A DNA stretch of 64,000 bases from Paracoccaceae bacterium (GCA_027492585.1 JAPUEK010000011.1:55712-119711); one strand, 5' to 3'; shown: positions 1 to 8,763, counted from the first letter of the stretch. The notes: generated by a model not told the origin, from the letters alone. Program-made: numbers and translations.

Positions 1-359
1 TCACCTTCCGCTTCGAGGACGGGTCGAGCACGCTCGACCGCACCTCGCAGGACAATCTCGCCGATTTGGCGAAGCTGCTGGAGGCGGGGGAGTTCCGCGA
101 CAAGGCCTTGATCCTCGCTGGATTCTCCGACGGCTCAGGGGCGGCGCAAGCGAATTTCGATCTGTCGCTGAACCGGGCGGCGCGCGTGCGGGCCGCGCTG
201 ACCGATGCCGCGCCGGGGTTGACGGAGGTGCAGCTGCCGCAGGTGGTCGCCTTTGGCGAGGCCATGCCGATGGCCTGTGACGAGACGGCTGCGGGGCGCC
301 GGCTGAACCGACGGGTGGAGCTGTGGATGAAGCCCGCCTTCGGTGCGGATCACAAATAG
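1..359 (+). CDS. OmpA-family C-terminal domain protein (5' end outside window)
   Basis: The reading frame is open from the first complete codon (position 3) to TAG at 357-359, so the gene begins upstream of the window. The visible part reads as an OmpA/MotB peptidoglycan-binding domain: an [10 protein letters not shown] start strand, then the conserved helix with [11 protein letters not shown] and the terminal [11 protein letters not shown]. These domains anchor envelope proteins non-covalently to peptidoglycan; a phosphate-binding-protein/OmpA fusion is one known context, but the N-terminal part is not seen. The gene converges with, and overlaps by 10 bp, the radC remnant on the other strand. 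Family call firm, full identity unknown. Confidence 0.75.
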   Translation, partial: TFRFEDGSSTLDRTSQDNLADLAKLLEAGEFRDKALILAGFSDGSGAAQANFDLSLNRAARVRAALTDAAPGLTEVQLPQVVAFGEAMPMACDETAAGRRLNRRVELWMKPAFGADHK

Positions 360-520
360 CCGTCTGCGCGAAAGCTCACCTCCCGGCTTTTGCCGATGAT
401 CAGGTGGTCATGGAGCGTGATGCCCAGCACCTGCCCTGCCTCCTGCACCTGAAGGGTCATGGAGATATCGGCCTGCGAGGGGGTCGGGTCGCCGGAAGGG
501 TGGTTGTGCATCATTCCACG
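350..520 (-). pseudogene. radC: radC C-terminal fragment (JAB/MPN domain)
   Basis: The last 50 or so codons match the end of RadC-type proteins: [15 protein letters not shown] followed by [13 protein letters not shown] and a terminal FRADGYL. The HxHPSG metal-binding motif of the JAB1/MPN fold is intact. Upstream of the HNHP motif (about position 515 and above) the frame no longer resembles RadC, and the HhH and N-terminal JAB parts are absent. I read this as a truncated remnant left by a recombination event near the edge of the mobile region. RadC-like genes are common passengers of ICEs and prophages. Not expected to be functional. Confidence 0.7.
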
Positions 521-617
521 AAAATCCATATCGTATTGATATTGCAGATATTTTTCTGGAATTCGGTGAAGTTGGTGCCGGGGAATGGGGCATGTCCCCA
601 ATGACCAATCGTGATCA

Positions 618-890
618 TCACGGCTGATCACCAGTGAGTTCAGTGAGTCGCCTTGATGCACGGCAACTCACTGTATTCCTTTCATCCCACGCTTCAAGCT
701 CGTCGATCGGATAGAGGACGGCTTTGCCAATCTTAACGAACGACGGGCCGATCTTCATCGCCCGCCAGTTCCGAAGCGTTCCAACCGAGACGCCGCCTCG
801 ATAGCGTTCCGAGACCTCCTCAGGGGTAAGAAATTTGTTGTCCAATGTTAGCCTCCTTCGGTCGACGGTCGACAACGTGGTGTCGCTCAT
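618..890 (-). CDS. Small helix-turn-helix protein, AlpA/excisionase type
   Basis: A 90-residue protein with a MerR-like winged HTH of the HTH_17/AlpA class: [11 protein letters not shown], then [16 protein letters not shown] and the closing strand-helix [16 protein letters not shown]. Such proteins act as recombination directionality factors or small regulators in integrative elements. It stands alone, with the radC remnant downstream and an IS fragment upstream, so it could be the excisionase of a second, decayed integrated element. A different HTH_17 protein sits at 41729-42010 inside the conjugation operon. DNA binding is firm by family, the role is inferred. Confidence 0.7.
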   Translation of the reverse strand: MSDTTLSTVDRRRLTLDNKFLTPEEVSERYRGGVSVGTLRNWRAMKIGPSFVKIGKAVLYPIDELEAWDERNTVSCRASRRLTELTGDQP

Positions 891-1102
891 TTGATGGACA
901 TCGAGCGCGAGGCTAGTTCCCTGAGTGCAATGTCACCCGAAGTCACCGTTGGGCTTGCCTGTCATTGGTCGCTCACGCTGTTGCGCGAACGACCATGCAG
1001 CGCTGAGGGAAATCGGGGAAGCCTGATTTGGTCCGCGTAGGGAGCACGGATAGTCAGGGTTAGATATAGGCCGGTCGAGCGACCGGGCTCGGCGATCCTG
1101 AG
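891..1102. other. Intergenic gap, nothing recognised
   Basis: This 212-bp stretch between the HTH gene and the IS3 fragment shows no convincing coding frame, RNA gene or strong hairpin. It should hold the promoter of the leftward HTH gene. Confidence 0.5.
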
Positions 1103-1246
1103 TTAAAAATTGCGCATACTGATCTGGTTCGGGTGCACGTCGAACTGCTGCCTCAGCTCGACGATCGTTTTCTCGCCCCTGACGGCTGCAAGGGCCACCT
1201 TCGCCTTGAAAGCCGGCGTGTGGTTCCGCCGCAGTCGTTTCGCCAT
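1103..1246 (-). pseudogene. IS3-family transposase OrfA fragment
   Basis: The 47 codons from ATG at 1246 match the N-terminus of IS3/IS407-type OrfA: KRLRRNHTPAFKAKVALAA followed by GEKTIVELRQQFDVHPNQI, the first helices of the HTH_Tnp_1 domain. After HPNQI the match stops, a short unrelated tail SMRNF and a stop follow, and no OrfB is present. The fragment marks an old IS insertion and deletion at the left side of the cargo region. Terminal inverted repeats were not identified. Confidence 0.75.
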
Positions 1247-1659
1247 GGTCTCTCTCCTATCGCGGCCATCATGCCGCCTTCCGGCAGAAACTCCACTTAT
1301 CCAACCTGTCCAGTTTTCCCGAACCTGCTCTCTCCGCTGCGTCCGGCTTGTTGAACAGAAGCGGCGAAAAATACGCTGGATCGAGGACGTCGTGCGTTCC
1401 AATCAACATATTGCGTTGGACAAAACCGGCTGCGGTGTAGGTCCGGACCATGCTTGTCTCGATGGCGAAGGAGTGCTCGCCGACAGCACAAGGCGGATGA
1501 CCTTGCCACATACCTCGCTGTTTCCTTCGCCATCTACGTCATAGCGAGCAGCGAATATGGACCTCTTGGCTAGTGATTCATCCATGGTCGCTTGCGATTG
1601 ACATAGCGTAAGGGTCTATCATATTAGTTAGTGTCTGATAACTAACAATAGGGAAATCT
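1247..1659. other. Gap between IS fragment and TetR gene
   Basis: About 410 bp without a gene I can support. A leftward open frame at 1269-1511 is free of stops but resembles no family I know and lacks a clear ribosome binding site. The right end holds the promoter and candidate operator of the TetR gene at 1660. Confidence 0.45.
1624..1645. promoter_or_regulatory. Candidate TetR operator (inverted repeat)
   Basis: TTAGTTA at 1624-1630 and its exact complement TAACTAA at 1639-1645 are separated by 8 bp, in an AT-rich patch ending 14 bp before the ATG of the TetR gene. Size and position fit an autoregulatory TetR operator. This is inference from symmetry and position. Confidence 0.5.
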
Positions 1660-2256
1660 ATGCGCAAGCGGGCGGAGCTTCGCAAGGCCGAGATCGTCGC
1701 CGCCCTCCTGGGATTGGCTGACAGCATCGGGCCGGACCGTGTGACGACCGGAGCGGTGGCGTCGTCGATCGGCATCACCCAGGCGGCGCTGTTCAGGCAT
1801 TTCCCGACCAAGGACACGCTTTGGCAGACTGTGGCCGAGCATGTGGCCGAAGGTCTGGAGGAGGCGTGGGACGACGCATTGAGCCGATGCGATGAGCCTA
1901 TCGCCAGGTTGCGTGCTTTGATTGCCGCGCAGTTCGCGCAGATCGCTACCACCCCCGCACTTCCCATGCTGCTGTTCTCGCGCGAGCTGAATGTCACCAA
2001 TGCGGAGCTGCGCGCCACGTTCAACAGCACGCTCAAGGCTTTTCACCGCCTGCTCGCGCGCGAGGTCAGTGCGGGACAGGAAGCAAGGGCTATGCGAGGC
2101 GATGTCATGCCGGACGATGTGGCGGTGCTGCTGACGTCGCTCGTGCAGGGGGTGGCGATCCGCTGGGCGCTCGGTGAGCGCGAGTTCGACCTGCGCGAAG
2201 AGGGATTGCGGCTGTTCGACGTGCAATGCCGCCTTCTGGCTGCAAGGGGAGAATAG
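1660..2256 (+). CDS. TetR/AcrR family transcriptional regulator
   Basis: 198 residues. The N-terminal TetR HTH spans roughly residues 8-55 (IVAALLGLADSIG, then VASSIGITQAALFRHFPTKD), followed by a helical ligand domain. It precedes the HlyD-permease-ATPase efflux genes by 3 bp, so it probably represses this operon and itself from the inverted repeat at 1624-1645. The inducer cannot be read from sequence. The family assignment is secure. Confidence 0.9.
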   Translation: MRKRAELRKAEIVAALLGLADSIGPDRVTTGAVASSIGITQAALFRHFPTKDTLWQTVAEHVAEGLEEAWDDALSRCDEPIARLRALIAAQFAQIATTPALPMLLFSRELNVTNAELRATFNSTLKAFHRLLAREVSAGQEARAMRGDVMPDDVAVLLTSLVQGVAIRWALGEREFDLREEGLRLFDVQCRLLAARGE

Positions 2257-2259
2257 GCG

Positions 2260-3405
2260 ATGCGACGAATCGGGCTTTCGGGCATTCTTCTGGCCTTGGC
2301 TGTCGGAGCAGGCTTTCTGTTCTTCACCGAACGGCCGCTGGTGGTGACGGTCGTTCAACCTGAACGCGATGTCGCCCTTCGCATTTACGGACTCGGCACC
2401 GTCGAGGCGCGGGTTCTCAGCCGTATCGGCTTCGAGGTGGGTGCCGCGCTGACCTCTCTTGCCGCCGATGCCGGGGACAGCGTGATCCGGGGACAGGAAC
2501 TGGCCATCCTTCACTCCGCCGAGCAGGAGGCGCGGGTGGCGCGCGCCCATGCGACAGTGGCGACCAACAAGGCCAATCTCGCCAAGGCCAATGCCGCAGT
2601 CGTGCGCGCCCGCGCGGTGCTCGCCGAGCGCGAGACGGCGAACCGTCGTCAGCAGGGGCTGGTGCAGCGCGAAGTCGCCTCGGCCCAGCGCGCCGAGGAA
2701 GCCCAACGCGATGAGGACGTGGCGCGAGCCGATCTGGCGGTAGCGGAGGCCGATCTGGCAGTGATCCGGGCGCAGGGCCTGGACGCGGCGGCAGCCCTGC
2801 GACAGGAGGAAGCCATTCTCGCCCATCACCGGCTGGTCGCACCCTACGATGCGCTGGTCGTCGCTCGCCACGCGGAGCCGGGCACGGTGGTGAAGGCGGG
2901 CGATCCGATCTTCACGCTGATCGACCCAGCCACCGTCTGGATCCAAGCCTATGTCGACGAAGAGCGCGCCGGCCAGCTTGTCCCTGGCCAGCAAGGTACA
3001 ATCCGGCTGCGGTCGCAGCCGTCGGCCGAGTTCCACGGCACAATCGTCCGCATCGGTATCGAAAGTGACCGAGTGAACGAGGAACGCCGCGTCTGGCTGG
3101 CCTGCGCTGACTGTCCCGCCGAGATGTTTCTCGGCGAGCAGGCCGAGGTGCGTATCACCACCGGCAGCCGGGAAAGCGCGCTGATGGTTCCCGAGGTGGC
3201 GATCACCGGTTTCGACGGCCATCGCGGCACGGTGTGGACGGTGCAGAACGGCCGTCTCGCGCGAGCGCACTTGACCTTCGGTGCCCGCGACGATCGCGGC
3301 CGCGTCGAAGTTGCGGGCGGCCTGCCCGAAGGGGCGGCGATCGTCGCCAGACCGCCGAAGGGTGTGGCTGGGGGCAGACGTGCCCGCCCCGAGGATGCGC
3401 CATGA
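2260..3405 (+). CDS. HlyD-type periplasmic adaptor (membrane fusion protein)
   Basis: 381 residues. An N-terminal membrane anchor (residues about 5-24, SGILLALAVGAGFLFF) is followed by a first lipoyl half (GAALTSLAADAGDSV), a long Ala/Arg/Glu-rich coiled coil (about 85-190) and the second lipoyl/beta-barrel part (LVAPYDALVVARHAEPGTVV). It is the adaptor of an ABC efflux system, linking the inner-membrane permease to the outer membrane or periplasm. It overlaps the permease gene by ATGA (3402-3405), showing translational coupling. The arrangement adaptor-permease-ATPase is that of DevBCA/MacAB-like exporters. The substrate is unknown. Confidence 0.88.
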   Translation: MRRIGLSGILLALAVGAGFLFFTERPLVVTVVQPERDVALRIYGLGTVEARVLSRIGFEVGAALTSLAADAGDSVIRGQELAILHSAEQEARVARAHATVATNKANLAKANAAVVRARAVLAERETANRRQQGLVQREVASAQRAEEAQRDEDVARADLAVAEADLAVIRAQGLDAAAALRQEEAILAHHRLVAPYDALVVARHAEPGTVVKAGDPIFTLIDPATVWIQAYVDEERAGQLVPGQQGTIRLRSQPSAEFHGTIVRIGIESDRVNEERRVWLACADCPAEMFLGEQAEVRITTGSRESALMVPEVAITGFDGHRGTVWTVQNGRLARAHLTFGARDDRGRVEVAGGLPEGAAIVARPPKGVAGGRRARPEDAP

Positions 3406-4535
3406 ACCTTGCGCTCAAGGACATCCGCCACGGTCTGTTTCGCTTCGTCTTGACCTGCTTCGGGCTGGGGCTGCTGATGACGGTCGTGCTGGCGATGATC
3501 GGCATCTACAACGGCCTCGTTTCGGACGCGCTGGCGGTGGTGAAGGCGCCGGTGGCCGATGTCTGGGTGGTCGAGGCTGGAACCAAGGGTCCGTTTGCGG
3601 AAGCGTCCAGCATCCCTGCCGATACGCGCGATGCGGTGGCGAGGATGCCCGGTGTCGCCGAAGCCGGCGCGGTCAACTACCAGAACGTCGAGGCTTTCCA
3701 TGCCGGGCGTACGCTCAGGATCTACGTCGTCGGCTACGAGCCCGGTCGGCCCGGTGGGCCGCAAGCGATCGCCGAGGGGCGCGGCATCGGCGCCAGCCAT
3801 TTCGAGCTGGTCGCCGACCGCAAGACCGGCCTTCTACCCGGCGAGACGATCCGGTTCGGGCGTAAGCGCTTCACCGTCGTCGGGCTTGTCGAGGGCGCGA
3901 TGAATTCCGGCGGTGACCCGGCGGTCTACGTGACGCTCGCCGACGCGATGGCGCTCCAGACCGAACTCGACCCGGCCGCCCAGCGGGTGCAGGCGGCGCG
4001 CGGGGCGGTTTCCGTCAAGTCCGCATCGGTGGCGGCCGTCATCGCCCGCATGGCGCCCGGCGCCGATGTCGATCTATTGACCGCCACAGTGCGCCAGTGG
4101 AAGCACCTCGCCGCCATGACCCAGGCCGAACAGGAGGAATTGCTGCTCGTTTCCGTGGTGGACAAGGCGCGCCGCCAGATCGGGCTGTTCCTCGGCATCC
4201 TACTCTCCGTCAGCGCCGTGGTGATCGCGCTCATCATCTACACGATGACGATGGAGAAGCTGAAGCAGATCGCCACGCTGAAGTTGATCGGCGCCCCCGA
4301 CCGCACCATCGTCGCGCTGATCGTGCAGCAGGCGTTGATCCTCGGCGCCTCGGGCTGGGCGATCGGCCTGATGCTGATCCTTAGCGTGAAGGACTACTTT
4401 CCCCGCCGCGTGGTGCTGGAGCCGTTCAACGTCATGGTCCTTGCCGGCATCATCGCCGCCGTCTGCCTGCTGTCCTCGGCGCTCGGCGTGCGGGCGGCGA
4501 TGAAGGTCGACCCGGCCACAGCGCTCGGGAGCTGA
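3402..4535 (+). CDS. ABC transporter permease, FtsX/DevC type
   Basis: 377 residues from ATG at 3402, which overlaps the adaptor stop. One N-terminal transmembrane segment (FVLTCFGLGLLMTVVLAMIG), a large periplasmic MacB_PCD-like domain of about 200 residues, then three C-terminal membrane helices (GILLSVSAVVIALIIYTMTM and two more) with the FtsX cytoplasmic loop motif LKQIATLKLIGAPDRTI. This is the topology of MacB/DevC/LolC-type permeases, which act mechanically with their ATPase rather than as classic channels. It is the middle gene of the exporter operon 2260-5233. Confidence 0.88.
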   Translation: MNLALKDIRHGLFRFVLTCFGLGLLMTVVLAMIGIYNGLVSDALAVVKAPVADVWVVEAGTKGPFAEASSIPADTRDAVARMPGVAEAGAVNYQNVEAFHAGRTLRIYVVGYEPGRPGGPQAIAEGRGIGASHFELVADRKTGLLPGETIRFGRKRFTVVGLVEGAMNSGGDPAVYVTLADAMALQTELDPAAQRVQAARGAVSVKSASVAAVIARMAPGADVDLLTATVRQWKHLAAMTQAEQEELLLVSVVDKARRQIGLFLGILLSVSAVVIALIIYTMTMEKLKQIATLKLIGAPDRTIVALIVQQALILGASGWAIGLMLILSVKDYFPRRVVLEPFNVMVLAGIIAAVCLLSSALGVRAAMKVDPATALGS

Positions 4536-4540
4536 CCGAC

Positions 4541-5233
4541 ATGGCGCTCGGCGACATCCTCATAGAAGTCTCGAACGTGGCCAAGCATTTCGGCGAGGGC
4601 GAGACCCGCGTCGACGCCTTACGCGCGGTCGATCTTGCCGTGCGCGCCGGCGAGGTGATCGCGCTGCTCGGACCTTCGGGCTCGGGCAAGACGACGCTGC
4701 TCAACATCATCGGCTGCATCCTCGCCCCCTCGGCGGGACGGGTGGTGCTCGACGGCGAGCCAGTGTTCGATGGCAGATGGCTGCGCCGCGACTTGAGACG
4801 TCTCAGGCTCGACAAGATCGGCTTCATCTTCCAGGCGCACAACCTGCTGCCGTTCCTGACTGCCGAGGAGAACGTCGCGGTCGTGCTCGACCTTGCCGGC
4901 CTACACGCTGAGGAAGGCCGGGTGCGGGCGCGCGAATTGCTGGACTATCTGGAAGTCGGCCACCGCGCAAAGGTTAAACCTGCACTCCTTTCCGGCGGCG
5001 AGGCGCAGCGCGTAGCGATCGCTCGCGCGCTCGCCAACCGTCCCCGCATCATCCTCGCCGACGAGCCCACCGCCGCGCTCGACGGCGCGCGGGCCGGGCT
5101 GGTGATGGACCTGATGCGCAAGCTCGCCGTCGAGCAGGAAGCCTGCATCGTCACCGTCACCCACGACGAAAAGATCTTCGACCGTTTCGACCGCCTGATC
5201 CACCTGCGCGACGGCCGCCTCGCCGACGCCTGA
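4541..5233 (+). CDS. ABC transporter ATP-binding protein (MacB/LolD/DevA type)
   Basis: 230 residues with all ABC motifs: Walker A GPSGSGKTT, Q-loop FIFQAHNLLPFL, signature LSGGEAQRVAIARAL, Walker B RIILADEPTAALD and the switch histidine in VTVTHDE. The LLPFLTAEENV stretch after the Q-loop is typical of the MacB/LolD subgroup that powers FtsX-like permeases. It starts 5 bp after the permease stop and forms with it and the HlyD protein a tripartite efflux pump. Confidence 0.92.
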   Translation: MALGDILIEVSNVAKHFGEGETRVDALRAVDLAVRAGEVIALLGPSGSGKTTLLNIIGCILAPSAGRVVLDGEPVFDGRWLRRDLRRLRLDKIGFIFQAHNLLPFLTAEENVAVVLDLAGLHAEEGRVRARELLDYLEVGHRAKVKPALLSGGEAQRVAIARALANRPRIILADEPTAALDGARAGLVMDLMRKLAVEQEACIVTVTHDEKIFDRFDRLIHLRDGRLADA

Positions 5234-5247
5234 CCCGGAGCCGCTCC

Positions 5248-5628
5248 ATGCCCGCAAGACGATCCCGCGCCCTTACCATCGCCGCCGCCGTCGCGGTGAT
5301 CTTCGGCCTGCTGACCATCGTTTCGGGCGCCAGGGCGCTGTTCGGCGGCGTCGACATGGGCGCTGTGGTGCCCTTCGTGCTGTGGTTCAACTTCGTAGCG
5401 GGATTTGCCTATGTCCTCACCGGGATCGGCCTGTGGCGCGGCACGAACTGGGCGCCGATGCTGTCGCTCGGCATCGCCGCGGCGACGGCGGCCGTCTTCG
5501 CCGCCTTCCTGTGGCATGTCGGCTCCGGCGGCGCATGGGAGATACGCACCATGGGCGCGATGATCTTGCGCACCGGCATCTGGATTGCCATCGCAATCCT
5601 CGCGTTACGGTGCAAAAAAGCCGCCTGA
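5248..5628 (+). CDS. Small four-helix membrane protein
   Basis: 126 residues with four predicted membrane helices (TIAAAVAVIFGLLTIVSGA, VVPFVLWFNFVAGFAYVLTG, PMLSLGIAAATAAVFAAFLW, IWIAIAILAL) and a short basic C-terminus. It lies 14 bp behind the ABC ATPase and is probably the last gene of the TetR-regulated efflux operon. I recognise no named family with certainty; the function is unknown. Confidence 0.7.
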   Translation: MPARRSRALTIAAAVAVIFGLLTIVSGARALFGGVDMGAVVPFVLWFNFVAGFAYVLTGIGLWRGTNWAPMLSLGIAAATAAVFAAFLWHVGSGGAWEIRTMGAMILRTGIWIAIAILALRCKKAA

Positions 5629-5886
5629 CGATTCCCCTGCCCAGCCAGCGCCGGCGGCCGAGGCCGTGACCGTGCCAGCCAGGAACCTGAAATGACGCGT
5701 TTTGCCGATCGACCCGTCGCGGGTCCGCTCAGTCATCACTGTTCTCGGCCTCGCGGTGACCGCAGCCGGCAGGTGGCTCCCCCCTATAACGGCCTCGGCG
5801 TGCCAGATCTTCCGGGATTGGCGCCCGTCGATATGACGATCGGGCGTTTTGAACGCCAGCACGCTCTATGGATGATGTCTCCCAGA

Positions 5887-5950
5887 TTAGAATAATTATA
5901 ACTTATTGACCAATCTCAATGCCCATGTCAAATATTTAGAATAATTCTAA
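5887..5950. promoter_or_regulatory. Two Irr-box-like (iron control element) palindromes
   Basis: A perfect palindrome TTAGAATAATTCTAA lies at 5936-5950 and a near copy, TTAGAATAATTATAA, at 5887-5901, 49 bp apart start to start. They match the published alphaproteobacterial iron control element form TTTAGAA-N3-TTCTAAA bound by Irr. They lie in the 418-bp gap before the VIT transporter, whose ATG is at 6047; the rest of that gap shows no gene. The motif family is known, its use here is inferred. Confidence 0.65.
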
Positions 5951-6046
5951 TATGAACGTCGAACAATCGATCGGCGACGCTTTCACGAGCGTCCGTAGAA
6001 TGGGCGGTGCCTCGGGGCCGACCGATCGCACACTGGAACAAATTCT

Positions 6047-6742
6047 ATGCGCACTTTACACAAAGAGAATCATCTTATCGAACGTATCGGTTGGCTTCGG
6101 GCGGCGGTGCTTGGGGCCAATGACGGGTTGATCTCGACGTCGAGCCTTATCGTCGGCGTGGCGGCGGCGACCGCCGGCCCTCACGAGGTCCTTGTGGCGG
6201 GCGTTGCCGGGCTGGTGGCCGGAGCCATGTCAATGGCGGCCGGCGAATATGTCTCGGTCAGCTCACAGGCCGACACGGAAGAAGCCGACATGGCGCGCGA
6301 GCGCCGCGAACTCGCCACGCAGCCGGAGGCGGAACTAGCCGAACTCGCTGCGATCTACGAGCAGCGCGGCGTCGCGCCGGATCTCGCCCTTGAGGTGGCT
6401 AAGCAAATGATGGCGAAGGACGCATTCGAGGCGCATGCGCGCGACGAACTCGGACTGTCGAGCCATGTGATGGCGCGGCCCGTCCAGGCGGCCTTCACAT
6501 CCGCGGCGACCTTTTCCGTGGGCGCGGCGCTGCCGCTGGTCGTGGCGCTGCTCGCGCCGGCGGGAGCGGTCGTATGGGCAGTGTCCATCGCCTGTCTCGT
6601 CGGGCTTGCCGCGCTCGGGGCGGTTGGTGCGAGCGCGGGCGGCGCCGGCATCTGGAAACCGACTGTTCGGGTCGTCTTCTGGGGCGCGGTGGCCATGGCG
6701 TCGACAGCGGCCATCGGCGCCCTTATCGGCCGGGCGGTCTGA
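6047..6742 (+). CDS. VIT1/CCC1-family Fe2+/Mn2+ transporter
   Basis: 231 residues. Start of the CCC1 domain is the diagnostic LRAAVLGANDGLISTSSLIVG, followed by AGAMSMAAGEYVSVSSQADTE, a charged cytoplasmic helix region (about 80-145) that in plant VIT1 binds metal, and three more membrane helices. Family members move ferrous iron or manganese out of the cytoplasm. The upstream iron boxes and the adjacent P1B-4 ATPase (starting 2 bp after this stop) point to an iron or manganese detoxification operon. Confidence 0.9.
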   Translation: MRTLHKENHLIERIGWLRAAVLGANDGLISTSSLIVGVAAATAGPHEVLVAGVAGLVAGAMSMAAGEYVSVSSQADTEEADMARERRELATQPEAELAELAAIYEQRGVAPDLALEVAKQMMAKDAFEAHARDELGLSSHVMARPVQAAFTSAATFSVGAALPLVVALLAPAGAVVWAVSIACLVGLAALGAVGASAGGAGIWKPTVRVVFWGAVAMASTAAIGALIGRAV

Positions 6743-6744
6743 TT

Positions 6745-8724
6745 ATGAGACGCCTGTCGTTCGATATCCCGATGCTGATGTCGCTCCTGACAGTGCTGGG
6801 CATGATCCTGGCGACGGTCGGGACCTGGCCGCCAGCCGAGGCACTTGGTGTCCTGCGGTGGCCGGGACTGGCGCTCGTCTATGCCGCCGGCGGGCTTCCC
6901 GCCGCGTGGACGGCCCTGTCAGCGCTGTGGCGGCAGCATATCCTCGACATCGACCTCCTGATGGTGGTCGCCGCGATCGCCGCAGCGATCGTCGGCGCGC
7001 CGTTCGAAGGTGCCGTGCTGCTGACGCTGTTCAGCGTGTCGACGACGCTCGAACACCAGGCGCTCGGGCGCGCGCGCCGCGCGGTCGAAGCCCTGATGGC
7101 GCTGCGCCCCGAGACGGCGTTCCGCAAGAACGCCGCCGACGGTGCGGTCACGGAGGTTCCCGCCGCGGAGCTTGCCGTCGGCGACGTGGTGATCCTGCGG
7201 CCGGGCGCCCGGGTGCCTGCCGACGGCGTCATCCTGCAAGGGCGCGGTGGCATCGACGAGGCCAACATCACCGGCGAATCCATGCCCGTCTCCAAGGAGC
7301 CGGGCCAGCAGGTGTTCGAAGCCACCGTCAATCTCGACGGCATCCTGGAAGTGACGATAGCGAGAACGGTCGGCGACAGTACGATCGCGCGCATGATCCG
7401 CCTGGTCACCGAGGCCCAGGAGGCGAAAGCGCCGTCCGAACGGTTCAGCGCCTGGTTTGGCCAGCGTTATACCGTCGCGGTCCTCATCGGCGCGGTTCTC
7501 GCCTTCGCCGTCTTTTACTGGCTCGGCCGCGATTGGGAGCAGGCGCTCTACAAGGCCGCGACGCTGCTGGTCGCGGCCAGCCCCTGTGCGATCGTCATAT
7601 CGGTGCCGGCGGCGATCCTGTCGGCGCTCTCGGCGGCGGCGCGGGGCGGCGTTCTGTTCAAGGGCGGCGGCGCGCTCGAAATGCTGGCGGCCGTCGATAC
7701 CTTCGCCTTCGACAAGACAGGCACGCTGACCAACGGCCGTGCGCAGGTGACGCGGATCATTACGCTGGACGGTGAGGATCGGCGCTTCCTGTCCCTGCTG
7801 GCGGGGCTGGAAGCGCATTCCGAGCATCATATCGCCGCAGCGATCCGCCGTGAGGCGGTCATACACGGGATCGAACCGGCGCAAGTCATGGATGTCAGTT
7901 CCCGTCCCAGTGCCGGAATCGTCGGGCGGGATGAGACTGGCCCGGTCTGGGCTGGAAACTCTTATCTCGCCAGGGAAATGGATGCGTCCACTGATCGCGC
8001 CGAATTCCGCGAGCTGGAGGAGAACGCGCAAACCGTCGTCTATCTCGGGCGAGGATCGACCATTCTGGGCGCCGTCAGCGTCGCGGACGAGGCGAGGGCG
8101 AGTTCCGCCCCGGCGCTTGCGGCCCTGCGCGCCGGCGGCGTGCGCCGCATCTTCATGATGACCGGCGACCGTCGCCCGGTGGCCCTGCGCATCGGTGAGG
8201 AACTTGGCCTCGGCCCGGACGAGATCCACGCCGAAATGCTGCCGCAGGACAAGGTGCGCCAAATCGGTGAGCTGGCGGAACGCGGCAGGGTCGCCTTCGT
8301 GGGCGACGGCGTGAACGATGCGGCGGCCCTTGCCCGCGCCGATGTCGGCATCGCCATGGGTGCGGCCGGTTCGGATGTCGCCCTTCAGGCGGCCGATGTG
8401 GCCCTGCTGTCGGAAGACATGAAGAAACTGGCAGATGCGCACCGGTTGGCGCGGCGCACCGCCTCTGTCATCCGGCAGAACCTCACCGTCGCGATCGGCG
8501 CCATGCTGGTGCTCGTCACAGGCGGGCTGTTCTTCGATCTGCCGCTGCCGCTGGCGGTGGTCGGGCATGAAGGCGGGACCGTGCTGGTCGTCCTGAACGG
8601 CTTGCGCCTGCTCTCGGACCGTATCCGGCGGAACGCGGACGAGGCAACGCCTACGCGCCGCACACCGGAGGAACGAAACGTTTCGGCGTCTGTTCCAAAA
8701 GTGGTGGACGAAAGAGCAGTCTAG
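6745..8724 (+). CDS. P1B-4-type heavy-metal ATPase (Fe/Co/Zn/Cd efflux)
   Basis: 659 residues from ATG at 6745. Motifs: actuator loop ITGES, membrane metal site ASPCAIVIS (SPC), phosphorylation site DKTGT, hinge GDGVNDAAALARADVGIAMG, and the helix-6 motif HEGGT. SPC plus HEGGT, and absence of N-terminal CxxC metal domains, are the marks of the P1B-4 subgroup, whose members (PfeT, CtpD, CoaT) export ferrous iron or cobalt. Position behind the VIT gene and iron boxes favours iron. The nucleotide-domain dipeptide that is normally HP reads SEHHIAAAI here, so its proline is replaced by histidine. Confidence 0.9.
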   Translation: MRRLSFDIPMLMSLLTVLGMILATVGTWPPAEALGVLRWPGLALVYAAGGLPAAWTALSALWRQHILDIDLLMVVAAIAAAIVGAPFEGAVLLTLFSVSTTLEHQALGRARRAVEALMALRPETAFRKNAADGAVTEVPAAELAVGDVVILRPGARVPADGVILQGRGGIDEANITGESMPVSKEPGQQVFEATVNLDGILEVTIARTVGDSTIARMIRLVTEAQEAKAPSERFSAWFGQRYTVAVLIGAVLAFAVFYWLGRDWEQALYKAATLLVAASPCAIVISVPAAILSALSAAARGGVLFKGGGALEMLAAVDTFAFDKTGTLTNGRAQVTRIITLDGEDRRFLSLLAGLEAHSEHHIAAAIRREAVIHGIEPAQVMDVSSRPSAGIVGRDETGPVWAGNSYLAREMDASTDRAEFRELEENAQTVVYLGRGSTILGAVSVADEARASSAPALAALRAGGVRRIFMMTGDRRPVALRIGEELGLGPDEIHAEMLPQDKVRQIGELAERGRVAFVGDGVNDAAALARADVGIAMGAAGSDVALQAADVALLSEDMKKLADAHRLARRTASVIRQNLTVAIGAMLVLVTGGLFFDLPLPLAVVGHEGGTVLVVLNGLRLLSDRIRRNADEATPTRRTPEERNVSASVPKVVDERAV

Positions 8725-8763
8725 GGCATCCTATGGGAAACTGCGGCCCGACAGCCCGGGAAA

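Noticed and set aside
1269..1511. Leftward open frame of 80 codons in the gap before the TetR gene
   Set aside because: Looks somewhat protein-like but matches no family I know, no good start, and overlapping frames are equally open.
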